Source: Coemansia sp. RSA 922 (lineage: Eukaryota > Kickxellomycota > Kickxellomycetes > Kickxellales > Kickxellaceae). Taken from it: a DNA stretch of 64,000 nt. The DNA lies in the NCBI GenBank assembly GCA_027577415.1, contig JANBQS010000008.1, positions 19,218 through 83,217 on the forward strand, in the 5' to 3' direction. The translations under genes and the position numbers were made by a program. The notes under the pieces are model-generated. The model made no database searches. It worked only from the letters and a program-made list of their open reading frames with translations, and was not told the DNA's origin. Below are positions 10,441 through 21,086 of this stretch, one piece after another (position 1 is the first letter of the stretch; each line of letters starts with the position of its first letter).

Positions 10441-11207
10441 CACGCACATTAGTAACATAAACGCCTATAGTTAGCTAATAGAGCTTGTTTTTGCCAATCA
10501 TACTATGCTGGCGATGCTAGACAGCTCTACAACCGAGCTAATTAGCGACTAATCCAATCACCAGTCATAAACAATTAAGGAATTTGGCCTCTAGCTATCT
10601 ATTACATACTTTTAAATAGTATACTGCTCTTTAAGTGTGTTCACCTTCACTCGCCAACGCCTACTTCTCATGTCTACCCACCGCATGCTTCATGGAAATC
10701 ATTTATGTTTGTCTTCAATGGGACATACAGTTAAACAGAAACACGCCATTTTGGAAGTTCTGCGAAAGTCGACACCTTGGAATGCTTTATTTAGTTCAAA
10801 AGAAGCAGATATATTGCATTTCCCATTTTCTTGCACTTTTGCAGCTGCCAAAAAGGAAAAAAAAAAAGGAAAAGTGCGCATAACAAGATGCTAAATCAGA
10901 AACACATTGATTCAGATATAGATATTTAAAGTCCACATCTGGACATGTACTCTTTCAAGCAATGGAAGCAGATAGATCACATTCCCCAATTTTCCGTACT
11001 TTCACATTGCCGGAATAAGATATTTACTGGAGTGCAAAGCCTTCGCCTCCTCTGTCATTTGCCTGTAGCGAGCAGGGGATCCGCTGCTTCTCTGCTATAT
11101 ATTGCTAGCCGCTGCCACTTCATGCCACTTTTAAACACAACTCCAAACACACACCCTCTACTTTACAATCAAGCCTATCACCCAGCTCAGCATAGACTAA
11201 TCCAGCC
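10441..11207. promoter_or_regulatory. upstream region of the orphan gene at 11208
   Basis: A module near 10810-10940 (GATATATTGCATTTCCC, AGTGCGCATAA, TGCTAAAT, then TATTTAAAG) resembles the tandem modules at 2600-3000. A TATATATT box (11096-11103) followed by GCCGCTGCCAC matches the core promoter at 3088-3110. Three overlapping small open frames (10635-10894) lie across the module and are not believed to be genes. Confidence 0.5.
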
Positions 11208-11600
11208 ATGGCTAAACATTATTATGCAGTTTCAGTCGATTCAGAAGGTTACCCAGAGATTTGTGGGCATGCTAAGAAAGGCGCCGTAATTACTATGGAC
11301 CAAGTAGAAGATGCTCTGAATTCACAGTTTGTTAATGGCGACAATAGATCTATAAATGTGCACATCAATTGTGAATACTCTGTCATCTTAAGGGGCCCTA
11401 TCAATTCAATTGACAATCTACTAGTTAGCGATGTGAATGAAATGCTAGCCGAAGATAAAGATGTCTTTATACTGGTGCGTATGGATGAGCAACCAGTTAT
11501 AGAGAATATGCAAATTGTTTACGAAGACCATTATCTTTATTGGAATGCTAAGAAGGAAGCAGCTATATATTATGATGCTAATTTCCTGGATAGGTGTTGA
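11208..11600 (+). CDS. small orphan protein (130 aa)
   Basis: Begins MAKHYYAVSVDSEGYPEICG and ends YDANFLDRC. No known domain, signal peptide or transmembrane segment. The segment KDVFILVRMDEQPVIEN resembles FGFIVIMDEKNPDILE in the orphan at 15900, suggesting distant homology. The first ATG after the TATA box was used; a longer open frame from 10945 overlaps in another frame and is ignored. The promoter is related to that of the orphan at 3196. Function unknown. Confidence 0.65.
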   Translation: MAKHYYAVSVDSEGYPEICGHAKKGAVITMDQVEDALNSQFVNGDNRSINVHINCEYSVILRGPINSIDNLLVSDVNEMLAEDKDVFILVRMDEQPVIENMQIVYEDHYLYWNAKKEAAIYYDANFLDRC

Positions 11601-11960
11601 AACGCTTGGAGCTATAGCCCACATGGCCAGAGGTTATCTCTGAATTGGCCAGTATATGTGGCCTAGTCCTCCATAGGGTTGGGAAAGGGAATAGTTTCTC
11701 TAAATGCAAACAGTAGGGTATTCCGCAATATTCATTCCATAAAAAATATTAATATTTTATTCACGGTGTCTATTCTGAATGCAGACATGTATTAAGTGTG
11801 CATTGAAGTAGTGGATTCTGTTGATACAGCTTTACAGTAATAGAGGCTTTAAATTATAAGACATTCGTAGTTTTATTGCTAAAGACAATTCGCAATGAGG
11901 CTAGTTAAAAAAACCGAGTGGGCCAATCTTTGTAAAGCCTAAGGCGCATGCGGGTGCCTA
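11601..11960. other. intergenic, 3' regions
   Basis: Contains the AT-rich 3' flanks of two convergent genes, with AATAAA-like runs near 11740-11760. No gene seen. Confidence 0.5.
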
Positions 11961-12212
11961 TTACCATCTGCCTTGCCATCCACTGCCATACCACCTGACA
12001 GGCCATCCACCACCCTGCCATCCGCCATACCAGCCACCCTGCCATCCTCCAGGCCACCAACCACCCCGCCATCCGCCAGGCCACCAGCCACCACGCCAGC
12101 CACTACGGAATGGATCAGCGGCAGGGACAGGCACCGGATTTGGCTCGGCTACAGGAGTTGCAAAAACGCCTGCACAGGCAAGCAAAACAAGGAGTAGAAT
12201 AAATTTGAGCAT
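11961..12212 (-). CDS. secreted Gly/Trp-rich small protein (83 aa)
   Basis: Residues 1-18 (MLKFILLLVLLACAGVFA) form a clear signal peptide. A Pro-rich stretch (PVAEPNPVPVPAADP) follows, then tandem repeats of the type GGWxPGGWxGGW to the end. The mature part is almost entirely Gly, Trp, Pro, Arg and Gln, with no Cys. Start set at the ATG 12212; five upstream in-frame codons begin with TTG. A TATATA box lies about 25 bases upstream. Such low-complexity secreted proteins can be cell-wall, adhesive or antimicrobial peptides. None of these can be decided here. It is a short single-exon gene of its own, with no neighbour that suggests a role. Confidence 0.75.
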   Translation of the reverse strand: MLKFILLLVLLACAGVFATPVAEPNPVPVPAADPFRSGWRGGWWPGGWRGGWWPGGWQGGWYGGWQGGGWPVRWYGSGWQGRW

Positions 12213-12465
12213 CTTGAGAGTAAACAAGTAGGTATATAAATGAGCTTGAAAAGCTGCTTAAGGAAAATATTGGGTTGTTGGCTTCCTTATATGCTCTTAT
12301 TTATATCACCTCTGAGACATTTTGACCAACAACTGTTTTTGACATCAATCATATAGTGTTGAATCTCATTATTTCACCAAGATTGAGAACGGCGATACCT
12401 ACATGAGAATGGTAAGCCAATGACAGTAGCAGCTGGCAGATGGTGGCTGTCACACAGCCATCATA
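12213..12465. other. upstream region of the GW-rich gene
   Basis: Holds the TATA region of the gene at 11961-12212 and AT-rich sequence up to the LTR-like repeat. Nothing else is recognised. Confidence 0.4.
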
Positions 12466-12621
12466 TGTGATGTCACACTGATTGACTGAGATGATCATAG
12501 TATTTTTTTACCAGTATTTATGTATTTGTCCCACTCAGCACTAGGCTGGGAATCGGGGTGTTTCTTCTCTTGTTTTTCAGAATTTATTGTTTTAATACTT
12601 GAATAGTCTACTCTTCTAACA
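12466..12621 (+). repeat. solo LTR-like repeat, copy 1
   Basis: It aligns with 18078-18240 over almost its whole length. It starts TGTGATGTCAC, has the shared block CTCAGCACTAGGCTGGGA in the centre, a TTTCTTCTCTTGTTTTT tract, and ends CTACTCTTCTAACA. TG...CA ends of about 156 bases fit a short LTR. No target-site duplication was found, and no gag follows, so it is a solo or truncated copy. Boundaries are approximate because similarity extends a few bases upstream. Confidence 0.65.
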
Positions 12622-13069
12622 AGTAGTCTAGGCATCAAGATACAGAGGGGCACACCCAACTCCTCTTCCGTGAGTATTACAGTTGCCTGTTTAGTTTGGA
12701 TGCAATTGGCCAAGTCGGAATAGTCAATATCGGTTATTTTTTCTCGTAGTGCGGATGTGCAGTGATACACTTGGTGATCGTTTAGTAAATTTCAAGTCGA
12801 TTAGCGAGATTTAACTGCGTGCAAATTTTGGCGACAATATCAGTGACTGGGAACCTTCCCGCATACTGGTCAACAAGTTTAGTTGTGACAATTAACTCGT
12901 GTGTAGAGATTGGTGGCTGCTTTGACATTTGTGATGTGTAAAATCGCAGTGCTCTGCTCATGTTCTGACAATTGAGCATGGGGAAATTCTGGGCACCTGC
13001 TTTAAAGGTCAGTCCCTGAGCCCTGAGCGTAGCAGCCCACTCATAGTGATAAGACTGTTTTATTTCCAA
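12622..13069 (-). pseudogene. unrecognised protein remnant cut by the LTR
   Basis: Two abutting minus-strand frames read like one protein. One contains GAQNFPMLNCQNMSRALRF and TKLVDQYAGRFPVTDIVA. The next, after a frame change near 12775, contains CTSALREKITDIDYSDLAN and LTEEELGVPLC. The second runs into the LTR at 12621. No ATG start is visible in front. I do not recognise the family. Confidence 0.35.
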
Positions 13070-13686
13070 GTGGGGCAGTTAATTATATGGGCGGTTCTAA
13101 TAATAAAAATTAGTTCAGCGTACTCAGTGTGAAAACATCAACATCCAGTCCCTGTGGCCATATGAAAATAATTTCCATTCACGGTTTCCCTATGAGGTCA
13201 GACCAGCCATTCTCCAGCAACGATTGTCTTGAGCCCTGTGCGTGGTTGCCCACAGAATATTTGACTACCACACACCTGTGTATGTGGAAAAAATACTTTA
13301 ACAACATCAACACACCAAATAACGAAAAGTTCAAAGTCACTTCGAACATATAGAGAAGCCTGAAAGTCCGTTTAGTGATTAATGATGTGCATTTAACTAT
13401 TTGGTGTATGAGCTTGCTTTTTAAGCAAGCATATGACAAAGAAAAAAGTGTAGGTCATGTCGAGAACCAGCGAGATCTGTATTGCAATAATTGTGTCATT
13501 ATTATTTAGATCTATGAGCAACACATCAACGAGAGAGTACCAAAGCATGACACTTAAACGTTGCAATCCTAACTTTGACCGACAACTACTGGCAGTCATC
13601 TAAACCAAATCAATATTTTACATTTGCGAGCTCGGTTGCGTACATATTGGCTTATATCAGTGTATTTGAGCAAAATTGTCAAGTAT
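13070..13686. other. intergenic, no gene seen
   Basis: AT-rich. Overlapping frames on both strands (13129-13353, 13179-13439, 13393-13599) show no family similarity and are taken as chance. Confidence 0.45.
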
Positions 13687-15417
13687 TTAGCAGCTATTCC
13701 ACCCATTGAACAGCAAGCAACGCAGGCGGGGCGCATATGGCTTGAAACGATCGGATGAGATATCTCTTTCCATTTGCTCCATTAGTGACTTGCGCTGGGC
13801 AATAGGTAAGAAGGGGGCATAGTCCAAGTTGGGGCACACCAGTGCCAGCAGCAGCACGCAGGTCGTTACTTCTGAGAAATTGTAGACAGGGTACTTGTCG
13901 AGATGCCAGCAACGGAATCGCTTGCCCATTGGCGCGTAGTTCGAGATGACATGTTCAGGAAGCATGTCCAAGGTGATGCCGTCAGGCATTGGTCCAAGGC
14001 TGGGTACCGAAGTGTGTAGATCTGACAACAGCGGGAGCGACTTTATCAAAGTAATGACATGCCAAAGCTCTGGAAGCAAAGTCGGTAGTGACAGAACTTG
14101 GATGCACTCATGACTGCCAGGTGAAGGTAACATAGGCGTTCGATCTTGTATACGTCCATTATTCGCGTAATCCCGTATAGCCGCACCTGATCCAATATTA
14201 TACATGTACTCTATGGCCTCGGTAGGCGAAGCAAATACTGCTCCAAAGTCTTTCGTATACCTAATACAAACCATCTGCAGCTTTGTATGGCTGCCTGGTG
14301 CAAATACCTTGTACTTTCGAAGCATGGAGACACTCAAAGAGTCCAATTGCATATCTAGCCACTCAAGTGTAGCCGCGTTGCCTCTGAAAAAGGTATCATC
14401 ATCGAACGGGCGTTCGAGGATAACACGTAGTCGCTGAAGGATAGGAAATGGCGCGGCGCCACGAAATACTGGTTGCCTCGACTCGTCAGTGCCTGAAACG
14501 GCCCACATCTTTAGCGTAAGTAAGCGCGGATATGCTATGTGGTTGCCATCAGCATCCTGGACCAGACCCAAAACGTCAATTTCATGCTCACACTCGAGAA
14601 CCAGAGACTGCAATGTCAGTGCATTCATCCGCACCAGTTGTAAAAACTGATAGCCATTGCCATATTCGGACTCGGAAATGTAACTAACATGTGTTAGGTT
14701 GGAGATCATGTCCAGCTGCAGCCGCATCGAATCTGCAGTTTCTGAGACGTAGTTATACTCGACGCGGTAAGAAAGCTGGTAGAGTCGAGAGGCTAGATCG
14801 CCGAAGTGTCGATTGGCTATCCTGGGCATGTCTTCGCTTTCTGCGGCCTTCACTCTAATCTCGCTGACCAAGGGCGCCATCTGCCTGATACGTTCGACAA
14901 ATGCGTCAATATTAGCTTCAACTAGCGCTGGGTCATTCTAAATATCCTCGTCTGCCTTATCCGCCGTATCCTTGCCGAAGAGAAAAGTGAGCTTGCGAAC
15001 TAACGGGAAAGAGCAGCCATCATAGGGCGCGCAAGACACCACCTCTAATGCCTTGCCCGAGTAGACGCTTCGCTCATCCAAATATATGGTTAAATCCTTT
15101 GCCAAATGGTGCGTAGGATAGCCAAGATTGTTAAGCGCAAGGCAGCCAACACTGCTACGGCAAGTTCGCAAGTAATGCTGGACGAGCTCATCAAATGGTG
15201 TACCGGACAGGTTTAAGTTAAAGTTGTTGCAGTAGCGCGAGTAAGCGACAACACGAAAGTTGTGACAGACCCACAGCAGCGGCTTTAGCAACATCCTGTA
15301 CTCATGCGAGTTGGCACGAACTCCATCAAGAACCACACGACTGGAGCCCACGACATGGTTGACAACTAGCCGAACGACGTGCTGCGGAAGAACTTGTAAA
15401 GGTGAAAGCATAGACAT
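13687..15417 (-). pseudogene. F-box-like/LRR-like family, copy D, interrupted by one TAG
   Basis: The frame opens at MSMLSPLQVLPQHVVRLVV (15417) and stays family-like to the end LRCLLFNGWNSC. It is broken once by TAG at 14938-14940, directly after KADEDI and before NDPALVEANIDAFVERIRQMAP. Reading resumes in the same frame, so it is a pure nonsense change and not an indel. All other family blocks (YPTHHLAKDL, APYDGCSFPLV, RPFDDDTFFRGNAATLE, LIKSLPLLSDLHT, GKRFRCWHL, LLALVCPNLDYA) are in good order. That points to a recent loss, a readthrough allele or a base error. No splice sites flank the TAG at a sensible distance. Confidence 0.8.
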
Positions 15418-15899
15418 TATGTTTGAATTGTAAAAATAAGAGAAGAGAAGGAGAAAATGAGGAGTGCTGCGCTTTTGTGAGCAGATTGGCAATCCCAACA
15501 ATTGGCGCAGCTTGATCAGCCGCAGGAGATCAGTAAAGATCAGCAACCCAATCGAGCCTGAAAGAGGATGTGGGAGCAAAAATGGGTGGCGTCTATTACT
15601 TTTCTCTGTTGTGACTCGACTACGAGCACTCTGTAGCCAATTACAGGGCTTGGCGACCCAATCTATGACGTCTTCTTCGACCTTCTTTGAGGCTATTCAG
15701 GTTTCCATTGCTTACGCAGTTTGGGGAAGATCGTCTCTTAATCGGGGAATATCTTTGCTGTGGCGTACTATTTGCCTCCTCCCGGCTAGTATATAAAGCC
15801 CATTTGGCGACAGCCCTTTTCCAGTCGTTTGAAACAGAGTAACATTCAGAATTATCTACACCTTCATCATTATTTTATCACTACAAGTATTTTACTGTA
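15418..15899. promoter_or_regulatory. divergent promoter, copy D and orphan at 15900
   Basis: A TATATAAA box (15790-15797) lies about 105 bases before the ATG at 15900. A TGACGTC half-CRE lies near 15666. The plus frame 15464-15796 runs through promoter sequence and is not believed to be a gene. Confidence 0.55.
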
Positions 15900-16259
15900 A
15901 TGCAACAAGCCACGATGAGTGATTACACTGACCCCAACAAGACTGTGGTTATACACATAGGAGCTAATGGTATCAGGAAAGACCGTTCTTCATTTTATCG
16001 TGGCGACATTACCAACCTAAAGAATCTGTTAGAAGAGGAACGCATTATTCACACTCCGGAAGAGGTTAACATGATTGATGATACTGTTCGTGCTCAATAT
16101 AATAACGACTTTGGTTTTATTGTAATCATGGATGAGAAAAATCCTGATATTCTAGAGTATTGCAAATTCATTCTTGTAGGGGATGTGACAAATGTGATGC
16201 TCGCAGCTGAATCAGTATATCGTGCCCAGCATGACAGCAGAATTGACGCTGTTCGCTGA
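15900..16259 (+). CDS. small orphan protein (119 aa)
   Basis: Starts MQQATMSDYTDPNKTVVIHIG; the second ATG (15915) is also possible. A strand-rich N-terminus is followed by a charged helical middle (NLKNLLEEERIIHTPEEV), a hydrophobic strand FGFIVIMDEKNPDI, and a final helix. The FGFIVIMDE segment resembles FILVRMDE in the orphan at 11208. No domain or signal peptide is recognised. It is headed by a strong TATA box like its relatives. Confidence 0.65.
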   Translation: MQQATMSDYTDPNKTVVIHIGANGIRKDRSSFYRGDITNLKNLLEEERIIHTPEEVNMIDDTVRAQYNNDFGFIVIMDEKNPDILEYCKFILVGDVTNVMLAAESVYRAQHDSRIDAVR

Positions 16260-16727
16260 ATAGCGCTAAACTAATAATATACATATCTTATTTCATGTAC
16301 GGCAAGATGGAAATATTTGTTAGTAAAGGTATACTTGAGCAGATGGTAAAAATATAGCTGTTAGCTATTAGTTGACTTGTGAAACCCCCGAGATAGACGA
16401 CTCACGCTTCCCTGACGATCAGGCAGGCAGCTTATATTTACGGTGACTGTTGCTCCTAATCTGAGCCTGACATGAGTCTAATCGTGTGCATGAGAGTCGC
16501 TGAATAACTTTCTGTTGCTGAAACACGTGATAATGGCTGGGAGGGCTCGAAGTACCTAAAACATGTATCTATTAACATTTGGATGCCTGTGGATTTGGCC
16601 AGCAATTTCCTGGATAACAGTTAATGGTCACGACATGCTTGGGCTGTTACAAGTACTGTCATAATTTTTGTCTGACTTTCACAGCCAACTATTTGTATTA
16701 TTGACAATATCTCTTAAGCGTCAGTCA
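16260..16727. other. intergenic, no gene seen
   Basis: Sequence downstream of the orphan gene and upstream of deleted copy E. No gene or repeat is recognised. Confidence 0.45.
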
Positions 16728-17069
16728 ATGCCTTCTTTATCACCCTTCTCTCGGATTTTCACGCCGAACCTCCAAAGCTTGACCCATTGCCCGATGGCAT
16801 CACTGAGTCTAAGCTCGTCGAGTATGTGGGTTCCAAACATTCGCCGATGGGTACGCGGTTCCGATGCTGGCTTTTCAGAGATTTCATTATGGGAGTGCTC
16901 AATGTAGAAGTAAAGTGTGTGCTGTTATTGGCGCTGGCTTGTCCCAATTTCACATTTGCCGCTATGCCCCTCTATGCGCAAGGAATTCACAAAGCAGCTG
17001 GAGGCTGAGATCGCCACAGTTATGTTCAAGCCATATATTTCACGCTTTCAGTATTGTATTTCTGAATAA
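16728..17069 (+). pseudogene. F-box-like/LRR-like family, copy E, internally deleted
   Basis: The first seven codons (MPSLSPF) match the family N-terminus. The next bases jump straight to the C-terminal block SDFHAEPPKLDPLPDGIT, in another frame. YVGSKHSPMGTRFRCWLF and LLALACPNFTFA follow. A second frame change near 16975 then gives MFKPYISRFQYC and a stop at 17067. About 470 residues are missing. The junction falls where a ...CCCTTCTC string could bridge both ends (SPLQ and PLLSD codons), suggesting a microhomology-mediated deletion. Confidence 0.8.
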
Positions 17070-17180
17070 ACTACGAACTACTAATATATTAGTCACTTAG
17101 AGACCACACATTCTCGCGACAGTTGCTAGACTTCAAACCCCCAAAAAACATATATATTTAAAGTGCTAACAGTCTTTGGT

Positions 17181-17306
17181 CTATTGCTCGCCTGTGCACT
17201 CGTCGTAGTGAAGCTTGTAGCTAATTTGTCCATGGTAGTATTTGCCACACTTTGGACAAATGATCGGCTCATCTTCAACGATGCGATTGTTATAGGTGTC
17301 CTTCAT
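17181..17306 (-). CDS. 41-residue single C2HC zinc finger protein
   Basis: A complete short frame starts at ATG 17306 and ends with TAG at 17181. It encodes CPKCGKYYHG and then YKLHYDECTGEQ at the end. Cys17, Cys20, His33 and Cys37 give C-x2-C-x12-H-x3-C, the spacing of a classical zinc finger with Cys as last ligand. The finger fills half of the protein. An AT-rich TATA-like run lies about 30-60 bases upstream. It sits between two deleted family copies. It could also be a fragment of a larger zinc finger protein; nothing upstream in frame supports that. Confidence 0.5.
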   Translation of the reverse strand: MKDTYNNRIVEDEPIICPKCGKYYHGQISYKLHYDECTGEQ

Positions 17307-17593
17307 CTTTAGATAAATACTTTTGTAGAATAAATAGATAAGCGAGAGTTGTATGTAATAATGACAATGGCAATCGAGGCGGTAAGGTCAGATTTGTCTC
17401 TTTTATATGATATCTACAGGAATAGGGTGTTCCTTAATGGTTGCGTACGAACGATGACAATGATTTGTTTTTCTTGATATCAATCTTTAATGACTAACAT
17501 TATGACTGTATAGAGCAGAAATATGAACCCGGCTTCAATGTAATGCTAAATTAAGTATTTTTCAAAAGATCATATTTATTAAAAAGCAGTATA

Positions 17594-18077
17594 TCAGAGG
17601 TAGCCATAAAACTGAATCTGCCGCAAAAGTTGAGTATAGGGCTTGAACATGTCTAAGGTGAGCTCCACTTCCAACTCCTCCAAGGATCCATCACGCCCGA
17701 TAAAGATAGATTCAACATACCAGAAATTGGGGCACACCAACGCCAGCAATAGTTACACACATTAGACTGTCCTCCTTTCCAAAGCCGCCGAGTTTCCACC
17801 AAATCGTCCTCGCTCACCTCAATAAGCAGTTTCTTCTCCAGATGGTGTGTAGGGTCACCCAAATACCCTTTATCGCGTCTGTTACCCTCATATTTGCCTA
17901 TTGCCAGATTTTGCGAAAGTAGCCTCTCACTAACCGAGCCACCAATCTCCATTTTAAAGTGGCGGAAGCAGAGTGAAAGAGCAATAGTGTGAAAGTTGTG
18001 GCAAACGTAAAATAATGGCCACAATTGCCCGTTGAGGTAAGCGCCTCTGATATGCAAAATATCACATATCCATTGTA
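17594..18077 (-). pseudogene. F-box-like/LRR-like family, copy F, deleted and cut by an LTR
   Basis: From the LTR edge inward the frame reads NGQLWPLFYVCHNFHTIAL, GDPTHHLEKKLLIEVSEDDL, then jumps with a frame change to LLLALVCPNFWYV, LTLDMFKPYTQLLRQIQFYGY and a stop at 17594. The centre of the protein is missing, as in copy E. The N-terminal 45 residues are absent because the LTR at 18078 begins inside the gene. Copies E and F converge on the same 500-base interval. Confidence 0.75.
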
Positions 18078-18240
18078 TGTGACGGCACAGGAGACATTGA
18101 TTGTCTCTGATGATCACAGTATTTCTTGTCAGCATTTATATGTTTTCCCCCGCTCAGCACTAGGCTGGGAGTCGGAGGAGTTTTCTTCTCTTGTTTTTGA
18201 ATTTTTATTGTTTAGCAATTTATAATCTACTCTTGTGACA
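18078..18240 (+). repeat. 5' LTR-like repeat, copy 2
   Basis: It starts TGTGACGGCAC, shares CTCAGCACTAGGCTGGGA and TTTTCTTCTCTTGTTTTT with copy 1, and ends CTACTCTTGTGACA. It lies directly before the gag ORF, as expected for a 5' LTR, and truncates family copy F. No matching 3' LTR was found downstream. Confidence 0.65.
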
Positions 18241-18310
18241 TTCAATAGCACCCTCACACGTTCGTTTGGTGTCCTTTTGGTCATTACTTGTATTGTATTA
18301 TTTATTGACA

Positions 18311-18916
18311 ATGACTGAACCTGTAGTAGCCAAAAATCTGAGTCCAGCAGAGATCGCGCATGTGGCGAGTTTGCTAAACCACTATGTGCCAAAGAAAAAA
18401 GGACAGGAAGGTATGAGCATCGAGGCATGGTTGTCGTCGACTCGTACTACGCTGTCCAGTCTGCATGTACCATCTAACCAGTGGGTCATAATCGCGAGGA
18501 CCAGAATTCTGGAGCAAGAGCAGAGCGATTATAATGCTTGGATAAGAGCCAATCACGACGGCAAACAGACCTGGGAGACATTCTGTGAGTTTATGCTGAA
18601 ACGGTTCTCTGGGGCTGTTTCGGATATAGACGCGTACTGCCAGCTGAAACGGATTCGTCTTCCTGCTCATGAAAAAGACTTGGAGGCAGTAATGGCCAGG
18701 GTCGAGACGCTATGCGAGCTGACTGGATTCAAGCCAGTCGCTGAGTTCAAGGCGATCCAGTTTATATCAATGATGCCGACCGCTTTAATGATACAAGTGT
18801 TTGGGCGTGATGGTGGTGCCAGGAGCATGAAGACCGACGAGATAAAAACACTTATACAAACGTACTATCAGTCGCGTATTAACTACTCTTGTAACGCAAA
18901 GCGTAGTCAGCAATAA
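18311..18916 (+). mobile_element. retrotransposon gag-like ORF (201 aa) of a truncated LTR element
   Basis: Starts MTEPVVAKNLSPAEIAHVAS 70 bases after the LTR. The central W..A......NYDAWI-type region, here YNAWIRANHDGKQTWETFCEFML, then KRF and YCQLKRIRL, matches the Ty3/gypsy gag capsid domain pattern (WxxFxxxLxxRF). It ends before any zinc knuckle. Downstream, frame 18998-19219 has SKSASISLLI, which might be a decayed protease DSGAS.SLI; this is weak. No reverse transcriptase or integrase is present, so the element is not autonomous. Confidence 0.7.
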
Positions 18917-19290
18917 GTTGAACGACATGCAACAGAAGTAATTAAAATGGGGTACGGGAATTCATTGTTGTTCTTTAAAAATAAACAAAAATATTAGTTG
19001 AATTTCAGTCAAAGGGGGTTGGTAGAACTTTGCGTAACGACAACAGGGCATCCATTGTTGCGTGTAGCACCAGCTCCTACTAGCCACATAGCGTCGTTTG
19101 GTCTGGTCGGCAAGAAGCTGACCGTGCGGCTCAGCAAATCTGCTTCTATATCTTTATTGATAATCTCTAGGCTGTTAAGCGGAGAACAGGTAACTACCAA
19201 CAATACCGACAGTAACTAGCATTTAGATGCGGCCTAAGAGTAACGCTCATATATTGGGCAATAACCACGAACACAGACTACTTCCAGTAG
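18917..19290. other. remnant sequence after gag
   Basis: Open frames on both strands (18998-19219 plus, 19009-19203 minus). The plus frame may carry a degenerate aspartic protease segment of the LTR element. Nothing else is supported. Confidence 0.35.
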
Positions 19291-21086
19291 CTAATTCGTA
19301 TATAGTAGGCGGCGGAGCGAGTTGGCATAGGGCAAGAATGGACGATTTACCATGGCCCAAGCAACCTCGCGACTAAACACGTTGCGCATATCTTTGGGAA
19401 GGTCGACATGCCTAAAGTTGGGACAAAGTACAGCGATTTGCACAGCAACGACTGCTATTTTCTTAGCCAAGGCATCCTTGTCCGTGTACTCGTAGTCGTA
19501 GTCGCTCTCATCCTCGTCAGCATCGTCGTCAGCATCGTCATCAGCATCGTCGTCACTCTCGTCGAATATAACCAGCCTTTTAAAATTGTTGCTCAAATGG
19601 CGGTGCTTTACAAGGAGAGCATTCGGAAGCTTGCTCTCTGAAATCGCGTCAATGTTTGCTTTAGGCTCATCTATCTGACAAGCGAGACTAGCGAGACTTG
19701 GCAGCGCGGAGATAATTTCCAACAAGTGGCTAGTATAGAGCGGCTGGCTACAAAACTCTATATTCTGAATGAATGTGGTGCTCGGCGCAGAGAGTATGAC
19801 CCTATACACTAGGTCATCAGCTGTATCGCCTCTAAGGCATAGCGCTGTTGTCACCTCTGCCATACGATGAATTTGCATTTCGATAGGATCGTTTGCTAGT
19901 CCAGTTTCAAGCGCTTCGTCTTTGTCGCGCGCCGAGTCAATTACTATCCAGTTCATCCGGGTAATGCCGCTGCGCTCAAACACACCGAATCGACCAAACG
20001 TATCTTTGATGAGAGCTCTAAAGGGGATGTCAAGATTCCGTAGGGTCTTACCATTGCCCCTAAAGAGCGAGTCGTCGTCGAATGGATATACTCCCCACAT
20101 AGTTAGGCTGCGCAGAACAGGGAACAGAACTACGTTCTTGATCGCCTCCCAGGACTCTGAATAGGGGATAGTGTCGATTTCCATGAACAACGACGTCAAG
20201 CTGCTATAGACTGCCGGAGTCTTTGTATCACCATAGATCAGGGCACGCCAGTCGGCTTCGGACTCGAGTTCAATATGAAGCTGCTTCAGCGTGCCAGCAC
20301 TGTGATGAGCAATCCGCACGAATGGCTCACATGCCATATGGGTCCCTGTGTAATACTCGTCAGTCCAGACAAACCCTGTAGGCTGAGTGACACTAGAGAC
20401 GACCAACTTCTGGACTCTACCAACAGACGAGTAATATTCCCATAGCACAGCTCCGATACTAAAACATCACACAATTCCATGTTCCTTTCGTCTGTCGAGT
20501 CCAAAGAGTGAAATGACACGACTATCTCGGCTGCAGCAGGAACCAGTCGCCGCAAGGCGCGAGAAAAATCAACTACCCGCTTATTCCTGTTAGTTGACAA
20601 AGCAGTGGAGGCAGGAAATATGCCACGACCAGGCTTTCGGGAATTTACACCATACGTGATTACGCAAACCATCAGAATAATTGCTGACGGAAATACCGGA
20701 AAGTCGACTTTTGAGCAAGAGAAAATATTCCTGAATTTCCTGCTGTAGATATCACTCCAGCTAGGAGCATTCACGATAACTTGTTTGACATGGCTTTGTC
20801 CACGATACAACGGAAACGGAAAGCCGGAAGGCAAAGCGAGATACGTCATGCTGAGTCCTTTTGGAGAGTTGTCGAAACGGATCTGGCAATTGTCACAAAG
20901 AGACACAAGTGCAGCCTCGCGCCAGCGCTCGCTGACACTGAGAAGTGGATAGAGGACCTCCTTGCACTCGTTGCGCTTGTCAATGTCAGTATCGAACGAA
21001 TCTCTAGGGCGCTCAGCCAGATACTCGACGACCTTCTCCACAATCAACAGAGGCAGGGTTTGGAACAGAGACAACGGCGAGGACAT
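19291..21086 (-). pseudogene. F-box-like/LRR-like family, copy G, with a frameshift
   Basis: Start at MSSPLSLFQTLPLLIVEKVV (21086). The first frame is family-like through RALRRLVPAAAEIVVSFHS and VLVSEL; family sequence then continues in another frame (WEYYSSVGRVQKLVV), changing near 20445-20460. Later blocks are YPFDDDSLFRGNGKTL and VLCPNFRHVDL. A tandem acidic tract (DDADDDADDDADEDESD, about 19500-19560) precedes the last block and is unique to this copy. It is the most divergent member. The single frame change is either loss of function or a base error; no credible intron spans it. Confidence 0.7.
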
